A stretch of DNA of 64,000 nt from Burkholderiales bacterium (lineage in GTDB: Bacteria; Pseudomonadota; Gammaproteobacteria; Burkholderiales; SG8-41). The position numbers were made by a program, and so were the translations under genes. The notes beneath the pieces are model-generated. The model saw only the letters and a list, made by a program, of their open reading frames with translations, did no database searches and was not told the origin of the DNA. This document shows, piece after piece, positions 15,576 through 23,381 of this stretch. The DNA lies in contig JAIEPF010000001.1 in the NCBI GenBank assembly GCA_019749945.1, positions 1-64,000 on the forward strand, given 5' to 3'. The first letter of the stretch is position 1, and every line of letters starts with the position of its first letter.

Positions 15576-15609
15576 GACGTTCTCCTCCCTGCTTATGGCT
15601 GACTGCGCA

Positions 15610-15798
15610 CTAGCCGCGTTCAGCCAGCGTCTTGCCGCCGACGCCCCAGGCGTTTTTCGGAATGTCCTGCACGGTGATCCACACCGACTCCGGCTTGACG
15701 CCGACGGCATCGACAAATGCCTGGGTGACTTTTTCGATCAGGACTTTTTTTTGTTCCGGGGTGCGGCCTTCGGCGACATAGAGTTGTGCAAACGGCAT
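15610..15798 (-). CDS. 4-oxalocrotonate tautomerase family protein
   Basis: The 62-residue protein begins M-P-F-A-Q-L-Y-V-A-E-G-R-T-P-E-Q-K. Removal of Met would expose the catalytic Pro1, and the length is that of 4-OT monomers. E-S-V-W-I-T-V-Q-D-I-P-K-N-A-W-G-V-G-G is the conserved C-terminal part. It lies 34 bases upstream of the GGT-like gene on the same strand. Members tautomerise 2-hydroxymuconate-like dienols in aromatic degradation; the local substrate is unknown. Confidence 0.88.
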   Translation of the reverse strand: MPFAQLYVAEGRTPEQKKVLIEKVTQAFVDAVGVKPESVWITVQDIPKNAWGVGGKTLAERG

Positions 15799-15810
15799 GG
15801 CGTGTTCCTT

Positions 15811-15868
15811 TGGTGATTGGTGATTGGTGACTGGTGATTAGGTAATTAGGTGATTAGGTGATTTAGTG
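15811..15868. repeat. GTGATTGGTGATT low-complexity tract
   Basis: Near-tandem GGTGATTGGTGACTGGTGATTAGG units lie between the tautomerase and the next Bug gene. They are the same kind as the tracts at 1580 and 11627. Confidence 0.55.
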
Positions 15869-15869
15869 G

Positions 15870-16850
15870 TTACTGCTCCAGCTTGATGTTGGCTTCCTTG
15901 ATTACTTTGCCCCACTTCGCGGTTTCGGCCTTGAGGAAGGCGGTGAATGCCGCGGGCGTGCTGCCGACGGCAATCGCGCCGGAGGCCTCGAAGGTTTTGA
16001 CCATCTCCGGCGACTGCACGATGACGGCGACCTCTCTGCCCAGTTTTTCGATGACGGCGCGCGGCACACCGGCCGGCGCGATCATGCCCTGGAAGGCTTC
16101 CGCCTGGTATCCCTTCAGCGTCTCACCGATGGTCGGCACGCCGGGCATGCTGTCCAGGCGTTTGGCGCTGGTCAACGCCAGCGCCTTGACCTTGCCGGTC
16201 TTGATGTGCGGTGCGGCTGAGATCGTGGTGGTGAACAGCATGGTGACGCGGCCGCCGATGACGTCGGTGATCGCCGGCGGGATGCCCTTGTACGGCACAT
16301 GGATCATTTCGATGCCGGCCATGCGCTTGAACAGTTCCGCCGACAGGTGCGGCGCCGAACCCGCGCCCGGCGTGGCAAAGGTCAGTTCACCGGGTTTGGA
16401 TTTGGCCAGCGCGATCAGGTCTTTCACCGTGGCGGCCGGCGCCGATGCGCTGACCACCATGATGTTGGGCTGGAAATTGAGCTGGGTCACCGGCGCAAAA
16501 TCCTTCAGCGGGTCATAGGGCAGCTTGGCATAGAGGCTGGGGTTGATCGCGAAGGTGGTGGTGATCATCAGCATGGTGTAACCGTCGGGCACGGCTTTCG
16601 CCGCGATCTCGGTGCCGATGATGGTGGCGGCGCCGGGCCGGGTGTCGATGACCACGTTCTGGCCCCACTTCTCGGTCAGCTTCTGTCCGATCAGGCGCGC
16701 GGTGATGTCAAGTCCGCCGCCGGGCGCGAAGGGCACGATCATGCGGATCGGTTTGTTCGGGTAATCAGCCGCGGATTTGTCCTGCGCGGCAGCAATGCCG
16801 CTGATGGCGAATGCGGCGATGACGCAGCCGGTGACTTGTAAAAATTTCAT
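15870..16850 (-). CDS. Bug/TctC-family periplasmic solute receptor (4 of 8)
   Basis: The 326-residue precursor has the signal peptide T-G-C-V-I-A-A-F-A-I-S-G-I-A-A-A and then Y-P-N-K-P-I-R-M-I-V-P-F-A-P-G-G-G-L-D-I-T-A-R. The frame is open to 16970, but only the ATG at 16850 gives a signal peptide and follows a GAGGGAA sequence. Tautomerase and GGT-like genes follow on the same strand and may form one transcript with it. A terminator at 17033-17064 separates it from the GntR gene upstream. Confidence 0.88.
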   Translation of the reverse strand: MKFLQVTGCVIAAFAISGIAAAQDKSAADYPNKPIRMIVPFAPGGGLDITARLIGQKLTEKWGQNVVIDTRPGAATIIGTEIAAKAVPDGYTMLMITTTFAINPSLYAKLPYDPLKDFAPVTQLNFQPNIMVVSASAPAATVKDLIALAKSKPGELTFATPGAGSAPHLSAELFKRMAGIEMIHVPYKGIPPAITDVIGGRVTMLFTTTISAAPHIKTGKVKALALTSAKRLDSMPGVPTIGETLKGYQAEAFQGMIAPAGVPRAVIEKLGREVAVIVQSPEMVKTFEASGAIAVGSTPAAFTAFLKAETAKWGKVIKEANIKLEQ

Positions 16851-17032
16851 GCGAATTTCCCTCGAAATATTGCAAAAGATGTTAGCACGCTGATGTGCGC
16901 CGCTTGCGCCGCAGCTCAGCATCCGGACTGGCAGGGCACGCACTTGTAGCGATGACTGTTGCGGCCACACATGCCGTCAATGCAAAAGCCGGACCAGCCG
17001 CACATGGATTACTTATGCGAGGGGTCACCACA

Positions 17033-17064
17033 AAAGCAAACGCCGCATCGTATATATGCGGCGT
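17033..17064 (-). terminator. Rho-independent terminator after the gntR gene
   Basis: ACGCCGCAT (17040-17048) and ATGCGGCGT (17056-17064) form a 9-base perfect stem with a 7-base loop. On the minus strand it is followed by a T-rich TTTGCTTTTG. It would end the ABC-allophanate hydrolase-gntR transcript. Confidence 0.65.
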
Positions 17065-17115
17065 CTGCAGGGAATTATTACAAGTATTTGTTTTTATTGA
17101 TAATTTAAATCCGGG

Positions 17116-17826
17116 CTATTCCTTGCGTGCCGTCCGCCCGCGGTTGCGCGCCTGATACAGCATGTCGAGGGTGATCTTGCGCACTTCGAGTTTGCTGCGT
17201 TCGATATGGGCGCGCAGCAGGCGCTGCGCTTCGTCGGCGCGGCGCCTCTGGATGGCGGACAGGATCTTGGCGTGTTCTTCGTAGGTCGCCGTGATGCGGT
17301 CGGACTTGGTGAAATCGAGGCGGCGGATGATGCGCATGCGTTCGGTGATTTCACGGTAGGTGCGCAGCATCGCGCTGTTGGCGGTGGATTCGACGATCTG
17401 CCAGTGGAACGACTCGTCGAGCGCGCCGACCTTCACCGCATCCTGCAGGCGCTCCCTGACCGGCACCTGCCAGACACGCGCCAGTTTCTGCAGTTCGGAA
17501 CGCTCCTGCTCGGCCGCGCACAGTTCGCGCACCGCGAAACATTCGATCAATGTGCGGAAGTCGTAGAGCTCGTCGAATTTCTCGAAACTGAGCGGCGGTA
17601 TCAGCCAGCCGACCTTGGGGATGGCCTCGACAAACCCCTCGTGCTGCAGGCGCTGCAGCGCCTGCCTGAGCGGTGTGCGGCTGACGTTGATCTGCTGCGC
17701 GAGATCGGATTCCGACAGGCGGTCGCCCGGCATCAGGTCAAAATCAAAAATGCGTTTTTTGATCCCGTCGTAGGCCTGGTCGGCCAGGCTGCCGGCGTCT
17801 TTGCTGATGTTCACGATTTTCGCCAT
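17116..17826 (-). CDS. GntR-family regulator, FCD subfamily
   Basis: The 236-residue protein has a GntR winged helix (P-G-D-R-L-S-E-S-D-L-A-Q-Q-I-N-V-S-R-T-P-L-R-Q-A-L-Q-R-L). A helical FCD domain follows with the metal-ligand pattern D-E-S-F-H-W, E-E-H-A-K-I-L and R-A-H-I-E-R-S. FCD regulators sense small organic acids. The gene is 27 bases downstream of the allophanate hydrolase gene and is probably the last gene of the operon, so it likely controls the transporter and hydrolase. Confidence 0.9.
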   Translation of the reverse strand: MAKIVNISKDAGSLADQAYDGIKKRIFDFDLMPGDRLSESDLAQQINVSRTPLRQALQRLQHEGFVEAIPKVGWLIPPLSFEKFDELYDFRTLIECFAVRELCAAEQERSELQKLARVWQVPVRERLQDAVKVGALDESFHWQIVESTANSAMLRTYREITERMRIIRRLDFTKSDRITATYEEHAKILSAIQRRRADEAQRLLRAHIERSKLEVRKITLDMLYQARNRGRTARKE

Positions 17827-17853
17827 TTCGCCGCTCGTTTACCCTTGTCCGCC

Positions 17854-19689
17854 CTATGCGCTCTTTTTCTTGCTGCCGGCTTCAACATAGTTGCGCCAGC
17901 CGCCGTACGCGGTGATGTCCTCCGCCTCCTGCAGGCCCCAGGGCTCGCAGATAAAACCGTTGACCCAGCTGCCGTCCTGCAGTTCGACGCGCCCCAAGCC
18001 CAGCGGGGCCGCGATGCCGGCGAGAAAAGCGCCGACCGCCGCGACCGGCACATCATAGACCTCGACCGCGATCTGCGCCCCGCCCGCACTGCTGTCCGCA
18101 TTGTTGTGAACACGTACCAGGCCCGGTTTCGGCGGCATCGTACCCTTTAATGCGTAGAGCCTGTACCCGGCCGCTGTGGTGGTTGCCGTGCGCAGCCGCG
18201 CGCCGATGCCGGTCAGCTGGTGATTGAGCGGCATGCCGGAGAGGTGCGCGCCGACCACCGCCAGCGGCATGGCCCCCGGCGGCGAGCCGGCGACAAGAAT
18301 GTCCGCCGCCTGCAGCGCGCGCAGTTTCGCACCCAGCGGCAAGGCGCGTGAGCGCTGCCACTGCGCGGCAAATTCGATCAGCGCCCAGTCGCTGCCGCCG
18401 GGCGCGATGAAGGTCACGCCGAAGGGCAGGCCGTCCTCGGTAAATCCAAACGGCACGGCGATCGCCGACAAGCCGAGCAGGTTGACGAAATTGGTGTAGC
18501 TGCCGAGTTCGCTGTTGCGCAATATCGGTTCCGCGGCGACATCGGCCATGGTCGGCAGGTTGGGCGCCGTCGGCACCATCAGCACATCGAATTCGTCCCA
18601 CACCCTGCGCGTATCGGCTTCGAGGTCGCGCAAGCGGTACAGCGCATTGAAGGCGTCCACCGCGGAAAAGCGTTTGCCCACGCTGATCACTTCGGCGACC
18701 ACCGCATCGAGTCCCGGCACGCCGCGCTCGATGATTTCTCCGGCGACGGCATAACGTTCCGCCGCCCACGGCCCCTGGTAGAGCAGCGCGGCCACTTCGC
18801 TGAACGGCGCGAGATCAAACAATCCCTGCTCGCATTGCAGCGCGCTCAGATGCCGGCAACTCGCATCGTACAGCCGGCGATAGGCGGCGCTGACAAAAAA
18901 CGCATCGCGCAGCACGCCGACGCGCGGTCGCGCCGGCAAGGCATACCGCGATTGCAGCGGACGGCTGAACACCGGCTCCGCGGGTCCGGGCGCGCCGGGT
19001 CCGGCCATGACGGCAAACACCGTCGCCGCATCGGCCGCGGTCAGCGTCAGCAGCGACACGCAATCCAGGGTCTGGCAGGCCGGCACCACGCCGTCGGTGC
19101 TGACAATGCCGGGGGTCGGCTTGCAGCCGACCAGGTTGTTGAAGCCTGCCGGCACGCGGCCCGAACCGGCGGTATCGGTGCCCAGCGCAAAAGCGACCAG
19201 GCCGCGCGCCACCACCGACGCCGATCCCGAACTCGAGCCGCCGCTGATGTGCCGCGCGCTGAATGCATTGGGCACGGCGCCGTACGGAGAACGCGTGCCG
19301 ACCAGGCCGGTGGCGAACTGGTCGAGGTTGGTTTTGCCGAACAGCACCGCGCCCGCCTGCTGCAGGGCTGTGACGACATGCGCGGTTTTCGCGGCGACAT
19401 AGGAAAATTCCGGGCACGCCGCAGTGGTGGCCCAGCCGGCGACATCGATGTTGTCCTTGACCGCGAAGGGCACGCCGTAGAGCGGGCATGCCGCCGGATC
19501 GCGTTGGTCCAGCGCCGCGAGCTGGGCTTCGAGCTGCGCCTCGGTGGCGAGGCTGATCCAGGCCGGATCGCGCGCCTGTTCATCAAGCTGCTGCAGTTGC
19601 TGCCAGCGGCGACGCAGGAAATCCGCGGCCGACGACTTGCCGGCCAGCATTGCTGCACGGATTTCGACAATCGTATGCAACATCGTCAT
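17854..19689 (-). CDS. atzF: Allophanate hydrolase (amidase domain plus C-terminal AHS domain)
   Basis: The 611-residue protein has an amidase-signature domain with Lys78 (A-V-K-D-N), cis-Ser in G-G-S-S-S-G-S (around 151-156) and nucleophile Ser177 (G-T-D-T-A-G-S). A C-terminal domain of about 130 residues follows, with L-A-V-V-G-A-H-L-S-G-M-P-L-N and Y-R-L-Y-A-L-K-G, as in AtzF/DUR1,2. Allophanate hydrolase converts allophanate to ammonia and CO2. Its ATG overlaps the ABC ATPase stop (ATGA). No urea carboxylase is nearby, so allophanate may come from an imported ureide or a cyanurate-type pathway. Confidence 0.9.
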   Translation of the reverse strand: MTMLHTIVEIRAAMLAGKSSAADFLRRRWQQLQQLDEQARDPAWISLATEAQLEAQLAALDQRDPAACPLYGVPFAVKDNIDVAGWATTAACPEFSYVAAKTAHVVTALQQAGAVLFGKTNLDQFATGLVGTRSPYGAVPNAFSARHISGGSSSGSASVVARGLVAFALGTDTAGSGRVPAGFNNLVGCKPTPGIVSTDGVVPACQTLDCVSLLTLTAADAATVFAVMAGPGAPGPAEPVFSRPLQSRYALPARPRVGVLRDAFFVSAAYRRLYDASCRHLSALQCEQGLFDLAPFSEVAALLYQGPWAAERYAVAGEIIERGVPGLDAVVAEVISVGKRFSAVDAFNALYRLRDLEADTRRVWDEFDVLMVPTAPNLPTMADVAAEPILRNSELGSYTNFVNLLGLSAIAVPFGFTEDGLPFGVTFIAPGGSDWALIEFAAQWQRSRALPLGAKLRALQAADILVAGSPPGAMPLAVVGAHLSGMPLNHQLTGIGARLRTATTTAAGYRLYALKGTMPPKPGLVRVHNNADSSAGGAQIAVEVYDVPVAAVGAFLAGIAAPLGLGRVELQDGSWVNGFICEPWGLQEAEDITAYGGWRNYVEAGSKKKSA

Positions 19690-21425
19690 GCCTGCGCCAC
19701 CTGCACGGGCGCTTCGACCTGCCGCGGCAGATGCGCCGGTCGCGGGATCGCCGACAGCAGTTCTTTGGTGTATTCGGCTTTGGGTGCCGACAGCACCTGC
19801 GCGGTGGCGCCCTCCTCGACAATGCTGCCGGCGCGCATCACGATCACGCGGTCGCAGAGCAGGCGCACCACTTCGAGGTCGTGGCTGACAAAAAGATAAC
19901 TCATGCCGAATTCGGCCTTCAGATCAGCCAACAGATTGAGCACCACCGCCTGCACCGACACGTCGAGCGCCGCAGTCGGCTCATCAAGGATCAGCAGTTC
20001 CGGTTTGGTGGCGATGGCGCGGGCGATGCCGACGCGCGCCTTCTGGCCGCCGGAGAGCTGATGCGGCAGGCGGTCGAGCAGTTCGAGTTGCAGCCCGACC
20101 TGGACGGCGAGTTGTTCGACGCGGGCACGGATCGCGGCGGCCTCGCGCATGCCTTCGATGCGCAGCAGCGGATCAGCGATCGACTGCGCGGCAGTGGCAC
20201 GCGGGTTGAGACTTTCATGCGGATCCTGGAATACCATCTGCAGCTCACGCCGCAGCGGCGAACGCGAAAATTCGGCGGCGGGCACCGTCGTCAGCTCGGT
20301 GCCCTTGAAACGGATGCTGCCGGAAGTGGAATCCAGCAGCCGCATCACCATCGCCGAGGTCGTCGATTTGCCGCAGCCCGATTCACCGACGAGTCCCACG
20401 CTTTCGCCGCGCGCGATGCTGAAGCTGATGCCGTCGACGGCGCGCATCGGCAGCGCCGCACTGCTGCCGCGCATTTTCAGGCGCTGCAAAAATCCGCCCG
20501 GCGGATCAAAGGCCTTGACCAGGTCACGCACTTCCAGCAGCGGCACGCTCATGTCGACCACCGGCGCCGCAGGGGGCGGCGGCAGGCGCAGATCCTCCGG
20601 CAAGAGGTCGCGGATGCTCTGCGCGGCATGCGGCGTGGAACGGATCAGCCGTCGCGTGTAGGGATGCGCGGGGGCGACAAACAGCCGGCGCGTGTCCTGC
20701 TGCTCGACGACCTCGCCCTTTTCCATGACGACGATGCGGTCGCAGTATTCGCCGGCGAGACCGAGATCATGGGTGATCAGCAGCGTCGACATGCCCTGTG
20801 AGCGCGTCAGATCACGCACCAGCTCCATCACCGCTTTTTGCGTGGTGACATCGAGGCCGGTGGTCGGCTCATCCGCAATCAGCAGCTGCGGTTTGCAGGC
20901 CAGTGCGATGGCGATCACCACGCGCTGGCACATGCCGCCGGACAGCTCGAAGGGATAAGCGTGGTAACGCTGCGCCGCATCGCGGATGCGCACATGCTCC
21001 AGCGCCTCGATCGCCTTCGCCTTGGCCATTTCATGGTTGGTCTGGGCGTGGCGGATCAGCACGTCCTCGATCTGCTTGCCGACGGTGCGTATCGGATTCA
21101 GCGCCGCGCGCGGATTCTGGAAAATCATCGAAATCTCGCGGCCGCGCAGGTCGCTCATCGTCGCCTCATCGGCATTGTGCAAGGGCATGCCGCCGAATTC
21201 GATGCCGCCGGAGACAATGCGTCCGGCGCGGTCGAGAATGCGCATCACCGCGTACGAGGTCACCGATTTTCCGGAGCCCGACTCGCCGACGATGCCCAGG
21301 GTTTCGCCCTTGGCGATCTGCAGGTTGACCGAACGCACGGCGGTGACCGGGCCCTTGCGCGTGGCGAACTCGACGCAGAGATCGGTGACGCTCAGCAACG
21401 GCGGATTGTGCAATTGGGTGGTCAT
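19686..21425 (-). CDS. Fused double-ATPase subunit of a peptide/nickel-type ABC importer
   Basis: The 579-residue protein contains two complete ABC ATPase domains. The first has G-E-S-G-S-G-K-S and signature L-S-G-G-M-C-Q-R. The second has G-E-S-G-C-G-K-S and signature L-S-G-G-Q-K-A-R. Each has the oligopeptide-type D-E-P-T-T-G-L-D or D-E-P-T-A-A-L-D Walker B. This is the DppD-DppF fusion layout seen in GsiA-like systems. It lies 5 bases downstream of the permease gene and overlaps allophanate hydrolase by 4 bases. It energises import of the operon's substrate. Confidence 0.92.
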   Translation of the reverse strand: MTTQLHNPPLLSVTDLCVEFATRKGPVTAVRSVNLQIAKGETLGIVGESGSGKSVTSYAVMRILDRAGRIVSGGIEFGGMPLHNADEATMSDLRGREISMIFQNPRAALNPIRTVGKQIEDVLIRHAQTNHEMAKAKAIEALEHVRIRDAAQRYHAYPFELSGGMCQRVVIAIALACKPQLLIADEPTTGLDVTTQKAVMELVRDLTRSQGMSTLLITHDLGLAGEYCDRIVVMEKGEVVEQQDTRRLFVAPAHPYTRRLIRSTPHAAQSIRDLLPEDLRLPPPPAAPVVDMSVPLLEVRDLVKAFDPPGGFLQRLKMRGSSAALPMRAVDGISFSIARGESVGLVGESGCGKSTTSAMVMRLLDSTSGSIRFKGTELTTVPAAEFSRSPLRRELQMVFQDPHESLNPRATAAQSIADPLLRIEGMREAAAIRARVEQLAVQVGLQLELLDRLPHQLSGGQKARVGIARAIATKPELLILDEPTAALDVSVQAVVLNLLADLKAEFGMSYLFVSHDLEVVRLLCDRVIVMRAGSIVEEGATAQVLSAPKAEYTKELLSAIPRPAHLPRQVEAPVQVAQA

Positions 21426-21430
21426 GCTGT

Positions 21431-22330
21431 TTATGTCCGGCGCTGGGGATCAACTAGATCGCGCAAGCCGTCCCCGAGCAGGTTGAAGGTGAATACCGCC
21501 AGCATCAGCGCAGCACCCGGGAACAAGGCCAGCCACCATTCGCCGGAGATGATGTAGTTCGCGCCTTCGGCGACCATGATGCCCCACTCCGCCGTCGGCG
21601 GCCGCACGCCGAGGCCGATGAAGGACAGGCCCGCCGCGTTGAGGATGGCCCAGCCCATGTTCAGCGACAGCTGCACCATCATCGGCGGCAGCGTGTTGGG
21701 CAGTATCTTGAACATCAGGATGCGCAATTCGGAATTGCCGGAGAGCCGCGCCGCCTGCACATAACCGGCATTGCGGCGGATCGACACCTCGGCGCGCGCC
21801 ACCCTTGCGTAAAACGGCAGGTTGATGATCGCGGTGGCGATCACGATGTTCTGGATGGTGTTGCCGGCCGCGGCGACGATGCCCATCGCCAGCACAAACA
21901 GCGGAAAAGCCATGATGGTGTCGAGAAAACGCCCCGAGAGTTTGTCGAACCAGCCGCCCCAGTACCCGGCACAGGCCCCCATCGCAGCACCACAGACAAA
22001 GGAGATCGCCACCGCCGACACGGAGATCAGCAGGTCGAGCCGGGTCGCGACCACAACGCGGGAAAACACATCGCGCCCGAGCTGGTCGGTGCCGAACCAG
22101 TGATCCCAGCTCGGCGGCTTCAGCGCCTTGTCCGACAAGGTCGCCAGCGGATCGTGCGGCACCAGCATCGGACCGAACAGCGCAACGAGGATCATCCCGG
22201 CGCACAGCACGAAGGCAAGGAAGGTCACCGGATTGGACGTCATCACATAACGGAAGTGGGCGAGATTGCGCGCGAATGCCGAGGGCCGTGAGCCCGCCGT
22301 GAGTTGTGATGTCAGCGTGGCATCAGTCAT
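21431..22330 (-). CDS. ABC transporter permease, DppC-like
   Basis: The 299-residue membrane protein has an N-terminal extension and transmembrane segment (V-T-F-L-A-F-V-L-C-A-G-M-I-L-V-A-L-F). It then shows the DppC/OppC pattern W-F-G-T-D-Q-L-G-R-D-V-F-S-R and an EAA-like loop (Y-V-Q-A-A-R-L-S-G-N-S). It pairs with the DppB-like permease five bases upstream. Confidence 0.92.
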   Translation of the reverse strand: MTDATLTSQLTAGSRPSAFARNLAHFRYVMTSNPVTFLAFVLCAGMILVALFGPMLVPHDPLATLSDKALKPPSWDHWFGTDQLGRDVFSRVVVATRLDLLISVSAVAISFVCGAAMGACAGYWGGWFDKLSGRFLDTIMAFPLFVLAMGIVAAAGNTIQNIVIATAIINLPFYARVARAEVSIRRNAGYVQAARLSGNSELRILMFKILPNTLPPMMVQLSLNMGWAILNAAGLSFIGLGVRPPTAEWGIMVAEGANYIISGEWWLALFPGAALMLAVFTFNLLGDGLRDLVDPQRRT

Positions 22331-22335
22331 GTGTG

Positions 22336-23355
22336 TTACCCCTCAATCCTGACCCGCGGATCGATCAGCGTGTACACCGTGTCGATGACCAGGTTCAGCA
22401 GCACAAACAGCACCGCCATCGACAGCACGAAGCCCTGCACCGCGGCGTAATCGGACACCACCAGCGCCTCGATGGCAAAGGAGCCGATGCCGGGCCAGGC
22501 AAATACTTTTTCGACCAGCACGTTGGCCCCGAGCGTGAACGAGAACACCATGCCCAGCGTGGTGATGATCGGCAGCATCGCGTTGCGGAAGGCGTAGACC
22601 ATCAGCACGCGGGTGCTGGACAGGCCGGCGGCACGCGCGGTGCGCAGGTATTCCGAGGCCAGCGCCTGCAGCATCGCGGCGCGGGTCATGCGCGCCAGCG
22701 GCGCCAGTGTGAACAACGCCAGCGTGATGCCCGGCAGCAGCAGCTGCTTGAACGCCGACCATGCCGTCGCCCATTCGCGCGCGATCAGCCCGTCGAGCAC
22801 GAGGAATCCGGTGACCTGCGGCGGTGCGATATGCAGCATGTCGAGCCGGCCCAGCGGCGCGGGTGCGATGCCGAGCAGGAAATAAAACACATACACCAGC
22901 AGGAGCCCGGTGAAAAAGGTCGGCAGGCTGACGCCGGCGGTGACGATGAAACGGCAGACCTGGTCGATCCAGGTGTCCTGCTTGACGGCCGCCAGCACGC
23001 CCAGAGGAATCGCCACCGCCACCGACAGCAGCAGCGCGAACAGCGTGAGTTCCAGCGAGGCAGGCAGGCGGCGCAGCAATTCAGTGGCCACCGGCTGGCC
23101 GGTGGAGATCGACTGCCCGAGATTGCCGGTGGCGAGATCCTGCAGGTAAGCGACAAACTGCAACGGCAGGCTTTGGTCGAGGCCGAGCTTGACGCGGATT
23201 TCGGCGATCGATTCCGGCGTGGCCGACGCGCCGGCGAAATAGGCCGCCGGATCGCCGGGCAGCGCGCGCGTCAGCAGGAAGGTCACCACCACGATCCCGA
23301 AAATGGTCGGGACCGCCTGCAGCACGCGCGCGAGAATGATCGTCAGCTGGCCCAT
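22336..23355 (-). CDS. ABC transporter permease, DppB-like
   Basis: The 339-residue membrane protein starts I-I-L-A-R-V-L-Q-A-V-P-T-I-F-G-I-V-V-V-T-F-L-L-T-R-A-L-P-G-D-P and has the EAA loop E-Y-L-R-T-A-R-A-A-G-L-S. These are typical of DppB/OppB. The frame extends to 23481, overlapping the binding-protein gene, but the ATG at 23355 gives the canonical N-terminus and follows AAGGACAG. It forms the channel together with the DppC-like subunit. Confidence 0.9.
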   Translation of the reverse strand: MGQLTIILARVLQAVPTIFGIVVVTFLLTRALPGDPAAYFAGASATPESIAEIRVKLGLDQSLPLQFVAYLQDLATGNLGQSISTGQPVATELLRRLPASLELTLFALLLSVAVAIPLGVLAAVKQDTWIDQVCRFIVTAGVSLPTFFTGLLLVYVFYFLLGIAPAPLGRLDMLHIAPPQVTGFLVLDGLIAREWATAWSAFKQLLLPGITLALFTLAPLARMTRAAMLQALASEYLRTARAAGLSSTRVLMVYAFRNAMLPIITTLGMVFSFTLGANVLVEKVFAWPGIGSFAIEALVVSDYAAVQGFVLSMAVLFVLLNLVIDTVYTLIDPRVRIEG

Positions 23356-23381
23356 GGCGGCTGTCCTTGCCTGATCCCGGA

